A stretch of 64,000 nucleotides of DNA from Phycisphaerales bacterium (GCA_029260265.1 JAJDDO010000024.1:621458-685457), one strand, 5' to 3'; positions 24,498 to 33,946 are shown, counted from the stretch's first letter. Notes: generated by a model not told the origin, from the letters alone. Program-made: numbers and translations.

Positions 24498-25900
24498 CCG
24501 ACGGTGTACTCAGTCTCGCCCAACGCTTCATCCACCTTCGTCAGCCACTCCGCGTACCCATCGCGCCCCATGAGCCCGAAGGTCGCCTTCTTGCCCGTCT
24601 CGACCGCGGGCTGGTCGTAGGCGTCGATGCCCAGCATCGCGCCGGCGTAGGCGGTGGCGATCTGCCACAGCGAGATGAACTCGCCGACATGGTGCGCATC
24701 GACCTTGGGCATCTTGATCGTGAAGTTGGGACGCTGGGATTCGACCAACGCGTATTCCGTCGCCCGTTTTTCCGCATTGAGCAGCCCGATCATCGGCTTG
24801 CCCTCAAGATACCCCAGCGCATCGACGCCCATCCCGGAGGGGATGGTCAGGTTGCTGGCGAACTCGCCGACCTCGACAAACCCGATGACCTTGTCGTTTG
24901 GACCCTCGCGGTAGAGCTGGACCTGCGAGTGCTGGTCGGTGGTGCCCAGTGCGCTGATGGGGGTGAACCCGGTGAAGACGACCTCGCCGTTGGTATCGTA
25001 CTTTTTACCGAGGGATTCTGCCCAGAGCTGGGCGTACCAGTCACCGAGCAGCTTGAGGGAGTTGGCGTAGGGCATCAGCACATGGTTGGGCTTGCCCTTG
25101 CGTGAGCCGAGCTCGACGAGCAATAGCGCGAGCATGGCGGCCGGGTTCTTGGTGAGTTGCGGGCTTGAGCAGCGTTTGTCCATTGCTTGGGCGCCGCTGA
25201 GCATGGCGTCGATGTCGATGCCGCACATGGCGGCGGAAAAAAGCCCCACCGGCGAGAGGACAGAGAACCGCCCGCCCACACCATCAGGGACCGGGAGGGT
25301 GGTGATCCCGTACTGGTCGCAGATCGACCGCATGGTGCCCTTGGCGGGGTCGGTGATGGCGACGATGTGGTTGCTCCACATTTTGCCCAGAGTCTGCTGG
25401 AGGGCATCGCGAACGATCATGAATGCCGCCGCGGTCTCGGCGGTCTCGCCGGACTTTGAGACCACATTGTAAAGCGTGGTCTTCGGATCGCAGAGATCGA
25501 GCACCGCCTGCAGATTGTCCGGATCGACATTGTCGACGACGAACATTCTTGGGCCCGGTCGATCTTCGATTTCCAGCAGGTTGTAGGTGGGGGAGTTGAG
25601 TGCGGCTTGGATCGCGATGTTGCCCAGCGCTGAGCCCCCGATGCCCAAGACGACGATGTTCTCGAATCTTCCTTCGCATTGGTTGGCAACCGCGTGGACG
25701 GCGTTGAGGTGGGCCGACCGCATGGGCTCGTTGGCGAGCTCTCGCCATCCTTCCCAACCGGTGCCCCGCGAGGAGTTGAGTTGTGCGGTGAGCCGTGCGA
25801 TCCCCTCGGCTTGTCTGCCCTTTGGATCAACGCGTGCGGGGTCGAGCCCATGAGGGCCGACGCGGGTGGAGAGACAGTTGGCGTAGTCGAGGGTAAGCAT
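24494..25900 (-). CDS. pgi: Glucose-6-phosphate isomerase
   Basis: Interconverts glucose-6-phosphate and fructose-6-phosphate. The 468-residue length fits the shorter bacterial group. Blocks seen: VVLGIGGSALGN, the phosphate-site SKSGETAETAAAF, VGGRFSVLSPVGLFSAA, the catalytic-region LYREGPNDKVIGFVE, and EFISLWQIATAYAGAMLGIDAYDQPAVETGKK with the conserved NPFDQPGVExGK-like tail. The ATG at 25900 has no Shine-Dalgarno sequence. TACCCT lies five bases before it and TTGGCT 17 bases farther, so the message is probably leaderless. It is divergent from ppa, with 105 bases between the starts, and is followed by the overlapping 23940 gene. Confidence 0.95.
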   Translation of the reverse strand: MLTLDYANCLSTRVGPHGLDPARVDPKGRQAEGIARLTAQLNSSRGTGWEGWRELANEPMRSAHLNAVHAVANQCEGRFENIVVLGIGGSALGNIAIQAALNSPTYNLLEIEDRPGPRMFVVDNVDPDNLQAVLDLCDPKTTLYNVVSKSGETAETAAAFMIVRDALQQTLGKMWSNHIVAITDPAKGTMRSICDQYGITTLPVPDGVGGRFSVLSPVGLFSAAMCGIDIDAMLSGAQAMDKRCSSPQLTKNPAAMLALLLVELGSRKGKPNHVLMPYANSLKLLGDWYAQLWAESLGKKYDTNGEVVFTGFTPISALGTTDQHSQVQLYREGPNDKVIGFVEVGEFASNLTIPSGMGVDALGYLEGKPMIGLLNAEKRATEYALVESQRPNFTIKMPKVDAHHVGEFISLWQIATAYAGAMLGIDAYDQPAVETGKKATFGLMGRDGYAEWLTKVDEALGETEYTVG

Positions 25901-25905
25901 GGTTT

Positions 25906-25934
25906 AGGGTAGACCTATCGGACGATTCAGCCAA
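25906..25934 (-). promoter_or_regulatory. Promoter for leaderless pgi
   Basis: On the minus strand: TTGGCT (25929-25934), 17 bases, TACCCT (25906-25911), five bases, then the pgi ATG. The spacing places the transcription start at the start codon. Confidence 0.55.
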
Positions 25935-26005
25935 CGAAATGGGATTCCTTGATGAAGGAATCAAGAAGGAACTGGAGGATCAGAATCTGGGGTCTAGGGT
26001 TGTGC

Positions 26006-26557
26006 ATGATACACCCATGGCACGATGTCCGCCCCGGACTCAAAGACGCTCCGCTCCCCGATCAGTTCCGCTCAATTATCGAGATCCCCAAGGGATCGAG
26101 CAACAAATACGAGCTCGATAAGCAGACGGGGATGCTCCGTCTCGATCGTGTGCTGTCCAGCGCGGTGTACTATCCGGCCAACTACGGATTTATCCCCCAG
26201 ACCCTCGCAGAAGACGATGACCCATTGGATGTGCTTGTGTTTTGCGCAGAGAAGGTCCCGACGATGTGCATCTGCGAGTCTCGCGCGATCGGCGTGATGA
26301 CCATGATCGACGATGGAGCGCCGGATCACAAAATCATCTCGGTTCTGATCAACGACTCTGAGTTTGAGGAATACCAAACCATCCAGAACTTCCCCAAGCA
26401 CACCTTCAAGATGCTCAAGCGGTTCTTTGAGGATTACAAGCAGCTCGAAGGCAAGCAGGTTGAGGTCGATGAGATCCAGCCCGCAGAGCGTGCCCACGAG
26501 ATCATCGAGGATTCACTTGCAAGGTACTCCGAGGCGCGTCAGTCCGGGGCGCTGTGA
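26006..26557 (+). CDS. ppa: Inorganic pyrophosphatase (family I)
   Basis: Hydrolyses pyrophosphate to drive biosynthetic reactions in the cytoplasm. The 183-residue protein carries the family I blocks: SIIEIPKGSSNKYELDKQTG, then LDRVLSSAVYYPANYGFIPQTL, and the metal-binding EDDDPLDVLVF motif, followed by ISVLINDSEF and a FFEDYKQLEGKQV segment. The open frame runs from 25949, but the ATG at 26006 (MIHPWHDVRPG) is the conserved start. No Shine-Dalgarno sequence precedes it; TAGGGT ends five bases before the ATG (25995-26000), another leaderless-type arrangement. It is divergent from pgi. Confidence 0.95.
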   Translation: MIHPWHDVRPGLKDAPLPDQFRSIIEIPKGSSNKYELDKQTGMLRLDRVLSSAVYYPANYGFIPQTLAEDDDPLDVLVFCAEKVPTMCICESRAIGVMTMIDDGAPDHKIISVLINDSEFEEYQTIQNFPKHTFKMLKRFFEDYKQLEGKQVEVDEIQPAERAHEIIEDSLARYSEARQSGAL

Positions 26558-26791
26558 GCGTGATGGGCATCGGTTCTGGAGTGTTCGTGCTCCGTGTTCT
26601 GTACATGTCTCTTTGATGGGATTGTTCCGTGCGTAAGTTCTCGATGCACCTGCAGGAATCATCTTCCGATAACAGGCAGGCGGCCGCATCGTCCTCGTGC
26701 GTCTATGGGATGCTGGAGGAATTCGTGCTGCTGAGGCGTGGTCCTCTGAACGATCTCTGTTCATTTCGCCAAGCTCGTGTACACTGTGAAC

Positions 26792-27982
26792 ATGGCGACC
26801 GATGAACCGATCCAATCAAGCGAACGCGTGCTCATTGACGATCGCCCGCATTTTTTGTTTCTGCTGACCGCGAGTTGGCGGTGGGTTGTTGTTGGTGTCC
26901 TGTCTTTCGTCGTCCTCAGCATCGTTGGCGGGCGGCTAGGCTCGGCAATCCTCGGTACGCTCGCATGGATCCCGATCGCCCTGATCGTTCTCCGGCTGAT
27001 CTATGGATTGCTCGACTGGATCGCACGCAGGCATATTTTGACCGAGAACCGCATTATTTCTCAGTTCGGGATACTCAGCTGTGTGCGTACCGAGCTGCCG
27101 CTTGCTCGTGTGCAGCACCTCGTGCTCGTGCGCCCATTTTCCGAGCGACTCTTCGGGCTTGGCTCCATCGGTGTTGCATCGGCGGGCACCGGATCCGTTG
27201 AGCTGGTCTGGCGCGCAGTGGATCATCCGCAGAAAATGCTCGATTCCCTTCGCACCCAGATTGATGCCTACGCCAAGGTGGATGAATCCAGTGCGAATCA
27301 AGATGATTCAGAGCCAGTCACTCCGACAAGCATGGCAATGCCCGCGGTTCCGGTGATCGGTCTGGTCGGGGGGGTTGGCTCGGGCAAATCGACCGTGGCC
27401 AGGTTCTTTGCGCAGCGTGGATTCAGGGTCAGCAACTCGGACCAGGCTGTCCGCGAGTTGCTCACCACGCAGCCGGTGATCGATCAGTTGGTGGCGTGGT
27501 GGGGTCATGGGGTGCTTGACAAAGCGGGGCAGATCAATCGGGGTGCGATCGCGGACATCGTGTTCAAGGATCCTGCACAGCGTTTGCGGCTGGAGGGGTT
27601 GATCCATCCTCTGCTCCATCATGAGCGGCAGGCGGTGATCGAGCGTGCGAGACAAGATGGTGCTCCGGGGGTGATTGTGGATGCGCCGTTGTTGTTTGAA
27701 GCCGGGGTCGACAAGGAGTGCGATACGGTGGTCTTTGTTGATACACCTGAGTCCATTCGATCTTCGCGGGTGTTGACGAATCGTGGGTGGGATGCAGCGG
27801 AGTTCGGGCGGCGTGAGGATGCACAGATGGGCGTCGAAGACAAACGCCTGAGGTCAGATCATGTCATTGTCAATGATGGGCTTGAGAGCGATCTTGAGCG
27901 TGGGGTCGAGGATCTGATCGAGAAAATACGCTTGTCGAATCGGCGGAGTCTGTCGGGGGATTGGTCAAATCAGGATTCCTAG
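26792..27982 (+). CDS. coaE: Fusion: membrane bacterial PH-domain protein + dephospho-CoA kinase
   Basis: One continuous 396-residue frame with two parts. Residues 1-160: two transmembrane helices (about 30-50 and 53-77), then a YdbS/YdbT-like bacterial PH domain, with RRHILTENRIISQFGIL and RTELPLARVQHLVLVRPFSERLFGLGSIGVASAG as its signature. Residues 190-385: a complete dephospho-CoA kinase with P-loop GLVGGVGSGKST, SNSDQAVREL, EGLIHPLLHHERQ, VDAPLLFEAGVD and an LxNRGW lid. A roughly 25-residue acidic linker joins them. CoaE makes the last step of CoA synthesis and is normally a soluble stand-alone enzyme, so this copy would be membrane tethered. The ATG at 26792 has TACACT six bases before it and no Shine-Dalgarno sequence. 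Internal ATGs at the domain border have no ribosome site, so a separate CoaE is not obvious. Confidence 0.88.
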   Translation: MATDEPIQSSERVLIDDRPHFLFLLTASWRWVVVGVLSFVVLSIVGGRLGSAILGTLAWIPIALIVLRLIYGLLDWIARRHILTENRIISQFGILSCVRTELPLARVQHLVLVRPFSERLFGLGSIGVASAGTGSVELVWRAVDHPQKMLDSLRTQIDAYAKVDESSANQDDSEPVTPTSMAMPAVPVIGLVGGVGSGKSTVARFFAQRGFRVSNSDQAVRELLTTQPVIDQLVAWWGHGVLDKAGQINRGAIADIVFKDPAQRLRLEGLIHPLLHHERQAVIERARQDGAPGVIVDAPLLFEAGVDKECDTVVFVDTPESIRSSRVLTNRGWDAAEFGRREDAQMGVEDKRLRSDHVIVNDGLESDLERGVEDLIEKIRLSNRRSLSGDWSNQDS

Positions 27983-28005
27983 GTGGCTTTGGGCCCTCGA
28001 TGGGG

Positions 28006-28011
28006 TACAAT
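28006..28011 (+). promoter_or_regulatory. Possible -10 element of the rho promoter
   Basis: TACAAT lies 258 bases before the rho ATG; no good -35 element sits 16-18 bases upstream. If it is used, rho would have a long leader containing a short open frame. Confidence 0.3.
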
Positions 28012-28082
28012 AGAGTCCTTGCACGCTTTGCGCGTCCCATCCGGGCCCCTGCGTGCACGCCACGATCCATCACGGGTTTTCA

Positions 28083-28262
28083 ATGATTCGTGTTCTGTAT
28101 TCGCATAAGCAATGCCTGCTGCATGGTGCAGCAACATTCGTTCGATCTACCTCCCAATATCCAAATCTTGGTGCTCTTATTCGCCTTGTGCCCGATGCGC
28201 AGGGCCATGCGGTCGAGGATTTCTTCGAGACCACGGTGCACCGACCATTTTCAAGAGGGTGA
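28083..28262 (+). CDS. Possible leader ORF upstream of rho
   Basis: A 59-codon frame from ATG 28083 (an in-frame GTG at 28053 is also possible) to TGA 28262. It ends six bases before the rho ATG, so the rho Shine-Dalgarno sequence (AGAGGGTGA) overlaps its last codons. The second half (LVPDAQGHAVEDFFETTVHRPF) has the GC-ending codons typical of genes here; the first half does not. E. coli rho also has a leader peptide gene (rhoL), but I see no similarity. Translation could couple to rho or keep the leader free of Rho. It may also be a chance frame. Confidence 0.3.
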   Translation: MIRVLYSHKQCLLHGAATFVRSTSQYPNLGALIRLVPDAQGHAVEDFFETTVHRPFSRG

Positions 28263-28268
28263 ATCCGT

Positions 28269-30038
28269 ATGGCCAAGTCCACCGAGATCGCTGACAGCAA
28301 GCCTGAGAAGGCAGCCACCACCAAAAAAACCACGAAGAAAGCCCCGCGCAAGCGCACGCCGAAGCCCGCGGAGAAGGAATCGGCTGCCAAGAAGAGCGAT
28401 TCTTCGATGGAATCAAAGCCCAAATCCTCTGCGGAAGGGAAATCAACCCCCAAGCCCGCGAATGAATCGGCGACGAAGAATGATGCATCCGGATCATCGG
28501 ACTCTTCTGGATCGGGGAACGATGGCGGGTCCAACAGCCGATCTGGCGGGGGCTCAGACAATCGCCAGGACAACTCGGGTGGACGCCAGGGCAGACGCAA
28601 CAAGAGAAACAAGAAACGCAGGGGTTCAACGGCTGGTGGACAGAGCGGAGGCAACCGCCCACGCTCTGGCTCGTCGGGCATCCCGGCCCATGTATTGCCC
28701 AGCGATGAAGACCTCGAACGCGAAGCAGAGGAGCTCGAGCGGATCGTCGCCGCCGCGGGGGGCAAGGTCCCCGATGATGGGCTGACCATTTCTGATTTGC
28801 AGAAGATGACGCCCGAGCAGGTGTTTGAGGTTGCGGATAAAGAAGGGCTTGAGGAGTTTCACCAGATCCCGAAGCAGGACCTGATTTTCAAGATCCTCAA
28901 GGCCCGGGCGGCTAAGCACGGGATCATGTTCGGGGATGGCACGCTGCAGATTATGTCTGATGGGTTCGGATTCCTCCGCTCGCCCGAGCTCTCGTACCTG
29001 CCCGGTCCGGATGATATTTATGTTTCTCCGAGTCAGATCCGTCGGTTTGGTTTACGCCGAGGGATGACCGTTCGCGGTGCGATCCGCCCGCCGAAGGAGT
29101 CGGAGCGTTACTTCGCGTTGCTGCGTGTCGAGACGGTCAACGGCCGCACACCCGCGGAACTGCACGATCTGGTGAACTTCGAGGATCTGGTCCCGATGCA
29201 TCCAGAGAAGCGGCTCTTGCTCGAGAATGAGCCCGATTCGATCGAGACGCGGATCGTTGATCTGGTCTCTCCGATCGGGATGGGTCAGCGTGCGTTGATC
29301 GTCGCCCCGCCCCGCACGGGTAAGACCGTGCTGATGCAGAAGATGACCAAGTCGATCACGGTCAACTATCCTGAGTGTCATGTGATTGTGCTGCTCGTCG
29401 ATGAACGCCCCGAGGAAGTGACGGACTTCAAACGCAATGTTCCTGACCGCGTCGAGGTGGTCGCGAGCACCTTTGACGAGCAGTCTTCGCGCCATGTTGC
29501 GGTCGCCGAGATGGTGATCGAGAAGGCAAGGCGGATGGTTGAGTTCGGCGAGGATGTTGTCATCCTGCTCGACTCGATCACACGCCTGGCTCGCGCATAC
29601 AACGCAGAGATGCCCAGCTCGGGGCGGATCATGTCCGGCGGGTTGGATTCCAACGCGTTGCAGAGACCAAAGAAGTTCTTCGGCGCTGCCCGCTCGATCG
29701 AGGGCGGCGGGTCGCTCACGATCATCGGGACCGCTCTGGTCGATACCGGGTCGAAGATGGACGAGGTGATCTTCGAGGAGTTCAAGGGCACGGGCAACTC
29801 TGAGCTGCACCTTGATCGTCGTCTTGTTGAGAAGCGGATCTATCCTGCGATAGATGTCGCGGCCTCTGGTACCCGGCGCGAAGAGCTGCTGATGGATCCC
29901 AAGGAGCTTGAGCTGGTTTACCGGCTCCGCAAGGTGCTCGCAGATATGAATGTTGTCGAGGCGATGGAACTGCTCAAGAGCAGGCTCGGCAAGCACAAGA
30001 CCAACGCCGAGTTCTTGATGGCGATGTCGATCGGGTAA
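28269..30038 (+). CDS. rho: Transcription termination factor Rho with a long basic N-terminal extension
   Basis: Hexameric RNA helicase that ends transcripts. The catalytic part is complete: a Rho N-terminal helical domain ([25 protein letters not shown]), the RNA-binding cold-shock-like domain ([43 protein letters not shown]), Walker [13 protein letters not shown], Walker [17 protein letters not shown], and the C-terminal [17 protein letters not shown]. At 589 residues it is about 170 longer than E. coli Rho. The extra residues, roughly 1-140, are a Lys/Ala/Ser then Gly/Ser/Arg/Asn-rich, presumably disordered segment ending in [16 protein letters not shown]. Such insertions occur in Rho of other high-GC phyla and can bind RNA or promote condensation. 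Confidence 0.95.
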   Translation: MAKSTEIADSKPEKAATTKKTTKKAPRKRTPKPAEKESAAKKSDSSMESKPKSSAEGKSTPKPANESATKNDASGSSDSSGSGNDGGSNSRSGGGSDNRQDNSGGRQGRRNKRNKKRRGSTAGGQSGGNRPRSGSSGIPAHVLPSDEDLEREAEELERIVAAAGGKVPDDGLTISDLQKMTPEQVFEVADKEGLEEFHQIPKQDLIFKILKARAAKHGIMFGDGTLQIMSDGFGFLRSPELSYLPGPDDIYVSPSQIRRFGLRRGMTVRGAIRPPKESERYFALLRVETVNGRTPAELHDLVNFEDLVPMHPEKRLLLENEPDSIETRIVDLVSPIGMGQRALIVAPPRTGKTVLMQKMTKSITVNYPECHVIVLLVDERPEEVTDFKRNVPDRVEVVASTFDEQSSRHVAVAEMVIEKARRMVEFGEDVVILLDSITRLARAYNAEMPSSGRIMSGGLDSNALQRPKKFFGAARSIEGGGSLTIIGTALVDTGSKMDEVIFEEFKGTGNSELHLDRRLVEKRIYPAIDVAASGTRREELLMDPKELELVYRLRKVLADMNVVEAMELLKSRLGKHKTNAEFLMAMSIG

Positions 30039-30061
30039 CACCCCTCATCGGGAGCAGGCTT

Positions 30062-30373
30062 GTGGGGAACCGCAGATGGATCAGCATGACGATGGTTGTC
30101 GCCACTGCGCTGCCCTGGTCGGTTGCGCTCGGGATTCTCGGGCTGTGGATCCTCTTTGATTCCCATGGGCTTGGGGTGCTCTCGAACCGGGGGATCGCGG
30201 TCCCTGTCGGGCTTTGCTCGCTTGCCGGTGCCCAGCTTGTTTTTTTGATGTGCATCGCCGACCGGGTTTTCCCGCGGGTGCCGGTGTCGCTGAACAGATC
30301 GGTAGAATCGGTGTTTGGGGCGATCTTGGTGATCATGACGATCGTACTATGCGTGAACATGGTGCCGATATGA
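30062..30373 (+). CDS. Small membrane protein of unknown function
   Basis: A 103-residue protein with three predicted transmembrane helices: VVATALPWSVALGILGLWILF, VPVGLCSLAGAQLVFLMCIA and VFGAILVIMTIVLCVNMVPI. It starts at a GTG with GGGAG seven bases upstream; a later in-frame ATG is an alternative. It lies 23 bases after rho and 16 bases before the next gene, so it is probably co-transcribed with both. I recognise no family and no conserved polar residue that hints at transport or catalysis. Confidence 0.6.
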   Translation: MGNRRWISMTMVVATALPWSVALGILGLWILFDSHGLGVLSNRGIAVPVGLCSLAGAQLVFLMCIADRVFPRVPVSLNRSVESVFGAILVIMTIVLCVNMVPI

Positions 30374-30389
30374 TCGGCGGAGGGATTTC

Positions 30390-32927
30390 ATGAACAATCG
30401 GTTGCTCAGTGCAGTGTGCACGCTCATCATGCTCGGATCTTGCGTGGTTACCGCGGGGTTTACCCAACAGCCGGAGCCATTGGACGATCCCGATGTGACC
30501 GGTTCCCAGCGTGTGTCATCGCTGCTAGCCCGCACTGCGCTGCTCGACCTCGGGCTGCAGGAGTCGCCCGGGATCGATGATTATTCGTGTGTTCAGGCGT
30601 TGATGTCGATCGCATCTCAGCTTGATGAGACCAACGCGGATCTGGCAAGAATGCTAGCAGAGGCGTGCTGGTCCTCGGGCGATCAGGGCGCGTTGCTGGA
30701 TGCGACCAGAACGATTGTCCGCAATGATCCGAAGGACACAGTGGCGTTGCTCAGGCTCATCGGTGCGAATATCAACAAGGGGCAGACGGTTGAAGATCGG
30801 CTCAAATCGTATGAAAAATACCTCGGACCAGCGGCGGCGGCGATCGATGCTTCGGTACGCTCGCGATTGGCGCTCGACGCGGCGCTGCTCGAACGAGAAA
30901 CCGGAGACGCGGATGGGTTTTCTCGGCATCTGATGATGGCCCAGCGGCTTGATCCCTCGAACAAAGACGCGGCGGTGCTCGCGGCCCAGATCCTTGGCGA
31001 AGCCAACGCGAATCCGGTGGATCGGTTCCGTCTTGAGATAAAGGTGCTGATGGCGGATCCGCTCGATCCGCATATCCACACCACGATGGCGATCGGATTG
31101 GCGACCGAAGGGGCGATTGTTCAAGCCAAAAGATTCATGGATAACGCGGCGAATCTCTACAACATTGGAGGGCAGGCACCGCCAAAGCGGTTGCGGGAGC
31201 AACGCATGGCGTTGGCGTGGCAGATTCATGGCCCGGAGTTGATTGTTAAACAGCTCAACGGGAATCTTCATGACATGCGGGCACAAGCCAGCGCGATGAT
31301 CGAATCTCGCGAGCTGGCCAATGAACCAACCGACGGGCTCAATCGACCAGAAGATATCCGGTTAGATGTCGAGGTTGAGCAGATCCGGATGCTCGCGGCC
31401 CTTGTGACCGATGACATGGATACGGTGCGTGCCTCTCTTGGGGACCTGACCTACACCACGACGCAGATCCAGCTTGAAGCGATCGACGCGATGAACAACT
31501 TTACTTCCGACCGGAACGCATTGTTCAACAAGTATGTCATTTCGCTTCTAACGCTCGAAGCGATGCGCACGGTTGTGGGGCTTGAAGCAGAGCAAATGCG
31601 CGAAGATGTTGATCGATTGGTCAATGCCAACAAGATGCTGGCGGATGTGTTTCAGAGGATCGAGCCCTGGATCCTTTATACCGAGGGCAAATACCAAGAA
31701 GCCATCGACGGGATCAATCCTGAGACAAAGTCATCCAACTCGATCATCGTTCTTGCATTGGCCAACGAGAAGCTCGGCGATACGGATGCTGCTGCCCGCT
31801 GGTACTCGCGGCTTTCTCGCGAGTTCCCGCTGACCGGTTTCGGATCATTCGCTCGGTCGCAGCTCGTTGTGCTCGGTCATAAAGACGACATCATCTCTCG
31901 CGACGGGCATCGGATGAGCGTGGTTGCCAACACCCTCCCGGCGTGGCTTGACAAGATCATTCTCAATCCTTCGAGTTACCAATCGTTGGCTGTCGATTCG
32001 ATCATCGAACGCGTTGGTCCTTTGCAAGAGCCGGTGGTGCAGATTACTCTGCAGAATCTCTCGCCGATCCCGCTCGGGATTGGGGCTTCACGCCCGATCG
32101 ATTCGCGGATACTGCTTGTGTCTGGTTCACAACCAGATGCCAAGCGTCATGGGGGCGCCACAAGACCAAAGGTGGTCGAGCTGAATCGGCGGCTCCGGCT
32201 CAAGCCGCAAGAGTCGCTTGTTGTCCGCGTCAACCCCGATGGGCCGTACACCGATTGGGTGCTCCAGTCTAACCCGTTCCGAACCCTGACCGGGCGTTGG
32301 CGTGCGTTGCAGGGGTTCACGCCCGCGCCGTATGGCGGGCTGATCAACTCGCCTTTCGGGCTGGTCTCTGAGAGCAGGATCACCCATCGGCTTCCGCTGA
32401 GTGAAGTGGAGATGACGGACCAGGAGTTGGTCCAAGCGTTGGAGTCCGAAGATATCAACAAACGCAGACGGGCGGTCCGCGCGATCAACGCGGTGCTGTT
32501 GAGTGCGGACGAAAAATACAAACGAACACGCGGGGAGGCCGAATCGCTCGTGGATGCCTTGATGGTGCTGTACACCAAGGCGGAATCGTACGAGCGAGCC
32601 GAGATGCTGATGACGCTTCCGATCAGCGCGCGTCTTGCCGCGATGGAACCGCTCGACGAGCTCGCCCGCGAACAGATCGTGGTGGACGGGCTCGTGGACA
32701 AGACACCCGCGGATGCCTCGTTGATGTGTGCCGTGCTGATGACCAGGGTGGATGATCCGCTCAACCCGGTGTTCGAGGCGGCCCAAGCGCACCCCGACGA
32801 GCGTGTGCAGCTTGTTGGGCTCTTGATGAGCCAACGGTTGAGCGAGGGCGCCATGACACTGGCAACGACCGCTGACCTCATCGGCGTGATGGAATCACGC
32901 GATTCGAAGGCTCGGTTGCGTCCGTGA
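30390..32927 (+). CDS. Large secreted helical-repeat (TPR-like) protein of unknown function
   Basis: 845 residues beginning with a signal peptide (MNNRLLSAVCTLIMLGSCVVTAG) whose LGSC could also be a lipobox. The first 500 residues are alpha-helical with TPR-like pairs such as LARMLAEACWSSGDQGALLDATRTIVRNDPKDTVALLRLI, FSRHLMMAQRLDPSNKDAAVLAAQIL and LALANEKLGDTDAAARWYSRLSREFP. A beta-type section follows (VQITLQNLSPIPLGIG, the LVVRVNPDG segment). The last 200 residues are helical again (HEAT-like ELVQALESEDINKRRRAVRAINAVLL). A periplasmic scaffold is the natural inference; no enzymatic motif is seen. GGAGGG precedes the ATG. The last four bases overlap the next gene's GTG. Confidence 0.65.
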   Translation: MNNRLLSAVCTLIMLGSCVVTAGFTQQPEPLDDPDVTGSQRVSSLLARTALLDLGLQESPGIDDYSCVQALMSIASQLDETNADLARMLAEACWSSGDQGALLDATRTIVRNDPKDTVALLRLIGANINKGQTVEDRLKSYEKYLGPAAAAIDASVRSRLALDAALLERETGDADGFSRHLMMAQRLDPSNKDAAVLAAQILGEANANPVDRFRLEIKVLMADPLDPHIHTTMAIGLATEGAIVQAKRFMDNAANLYNIGGQAPPKRLREQRMALAWQIHGPELIVKQLNGNLHDMRAQASAMIESRELANEPTDGLNRPEDIRLDVEVEQIRMLAALVTDDMDTVRASLGDLTYTTTQIQLEAIDAMNNFTSDRNALFNKYVISLLTLEAMRTVVGLEAEQMREDVDRLVNANKMLADVFQRIEPWILYTEGKYQEAIDGINPETKSSNSIIVLALANEKLGDTDAAARWYSRLSREFPLTGFGSFARSQLVVLGHKDDIISRDGHRMSVVANTLPAWLDKIILNPSSYQSLAVDSIIERVGPLQEPVVQITLQNLSPIPLGIGASRPIDSRILLVSGSQPDAKRHGGATRPKVVELNRRLRLKPQESLVVRVNPDGPYTDWVLQSNPFRTLTGRWRALQGFTPAPYGGLINSPFGLVSESRITHRLPLSEVEMTDQELVQALESEDINKRRRAVRAINAVLLSADEKYKRTRGEAESLVDALMVLYTKAESYERAEMLMTLPISARLAAMEPLDELAREQIVVDGLVDKTPADASLMCAVLMTRVDDPLNPVFEAAQAHPDERVQLVGLLMSQRLSEGAMTLATTADLIGVMESRDSKARLRP

Positions 32928-33946
32928 GTGATCATCTGCCCGAGATGGCTCTTTCCGCCCAACCGGTGAACGGATGGAAGCGGTGGAAGGGATGGATCGG
33001 GTTTGTGCTTGGGGTGGGGTTGCTTGTTGCGGCGGGGATGACAATCGCATCTTCGCCGGGTTCGTTTGATGACCTTCTGACAAGTCTTCGCGACGCGCCC
33101 ATGTGGGCAGTCGTGACGATCATCGTTGCCCCGGTGGTGAGTTGGGTGCTTGTTGGTTCGTGCCTGCGGATGCTGCTGCTTCGGCACGGGAGGGTCGGGC
33201 ACATCGAGATGCTGATGCTGGTGGGCAGCGCCTGGTTGCTCAATCACCTGCCGATGCGTCCGGGCCTGGTTGGGCGGCTCGGTTACCACAAGGTTGTCAA
33301 CAATATTCGTATACGCGATGCGGTCGAGGCGACGCTCTGGTCGGTTGGGTTCAACGCGTTGTCCAACGCCATGATCATCGCGCTGTGTTTCGTGGTGCCT
33401 GATGGCACCTCGGCAACTCGGCTCATCATGGTGCTGGTCGCGCCGGCGGCGGTGATCGGGTTGCTGGGGATTGCAGCTGGGACGAGATCACGCCCTGCAG
33501 GGTTGCTGCTCGGCGGTCTGTCCATGCGGTATGCCGACACGCTGGTGTGGTTGGTGCGCTATGCCGCGGTGTTTGCGGCGATCGGGATCGAGATGACACC
33601 CGTGCAGATCGCGATGGTCACCGCTGTGAGCCAGTTCGCCCAGCTGATCCCGCTGACCGGAGGCGGGGTGGGATTCCGAGAGTGGGGCGTGGGGCTTGCG
33701 GCCAAGCAGAGCGGGCAGCTGATGCAGGCTGCGATCGGCGCGGATCTTATCAATCGGATTATCGAGACGATCTGGGTGATCCCGATCGGGTTTTATTCCA
33801 CTTGGTGGGTCGCGAGAAGCTTTCAGCGCCACGCGGGTGATCAAGAAGCGATCGAAGCAAGTTCACCCAAAGATCAACCGATACGCCATCGCCACAACGA
33901 GCACGAGTCCGGGGATTCCGCCGAGCAGGATCCACCGGAGGGTTGA
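32924..33946 (+). CDS. Polytopic membrane protein, lysylphosphatidylglycerol-synthase transmembrane family
   Basis: A 340-residue inner-membrane protein with 6-8 hydrophobic helices. Features of the LPG synthase transmembrane (UPF0104-type) family are the AWLLNHLPMRPGLVGRLGYHKVVNNI segment and the C-terminal QFAQLIPLTGGGVGFREWGVGLAAKQSGQ. In known members the latter GG-x-G-x-REW region is conserved. It has no catalytic aminoacyl-transferase domain, so it is more likely a lipid flippase or transport-like member than a full MprF. It starts at a GTG overlapping the upstream stop (GTGA), so both are translated together. The last 84 bases overlap the convergent GldFG-like gene. Confidence 0.75.
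   Translation: MSDHLPEMALSAQPVNGWKRWKGWIGFVLGVGLLVAAGMTIASSPGSFDDLLTSLRDAPMWAVVTIIVAPVVSWVLVGSCLRMLLLRHGRVGHIEMLMLVGSAWLLNHLPMRPGLVGRLGYHKVVNNIRIRDAVEATLWSVGFNALSNAMIIALCFVVPDGTSATRLIMVLVAPAAVIGLLGIAAGTRSRPAGLLLGGLSMRYADTLVWLVRYAAVFAAIGIEMTPVQIAMVTAVSQFAQLIPLTGGGVGFREWGVGLAAKQSGQLMQAAIGADLINRIIETIWVIPIGFYSTWWVARSFQRHAGDQEAIEASSPKDQPIRHRHNEHESGDSAEQDPPEG

Noticed and set aside
29052..30041. Minus-strand open frame of 329 codons
   Set aside because: It is the antisense of rho, produced by the high GC3 codons; rho is certain.
32147..33289. Long minus-strand open frame of 380 codons
   Set aside because: It is antisense to the TPR-like and LPG-type genes, which have signal peptides, coupling and family patterns; the antisense product has none.
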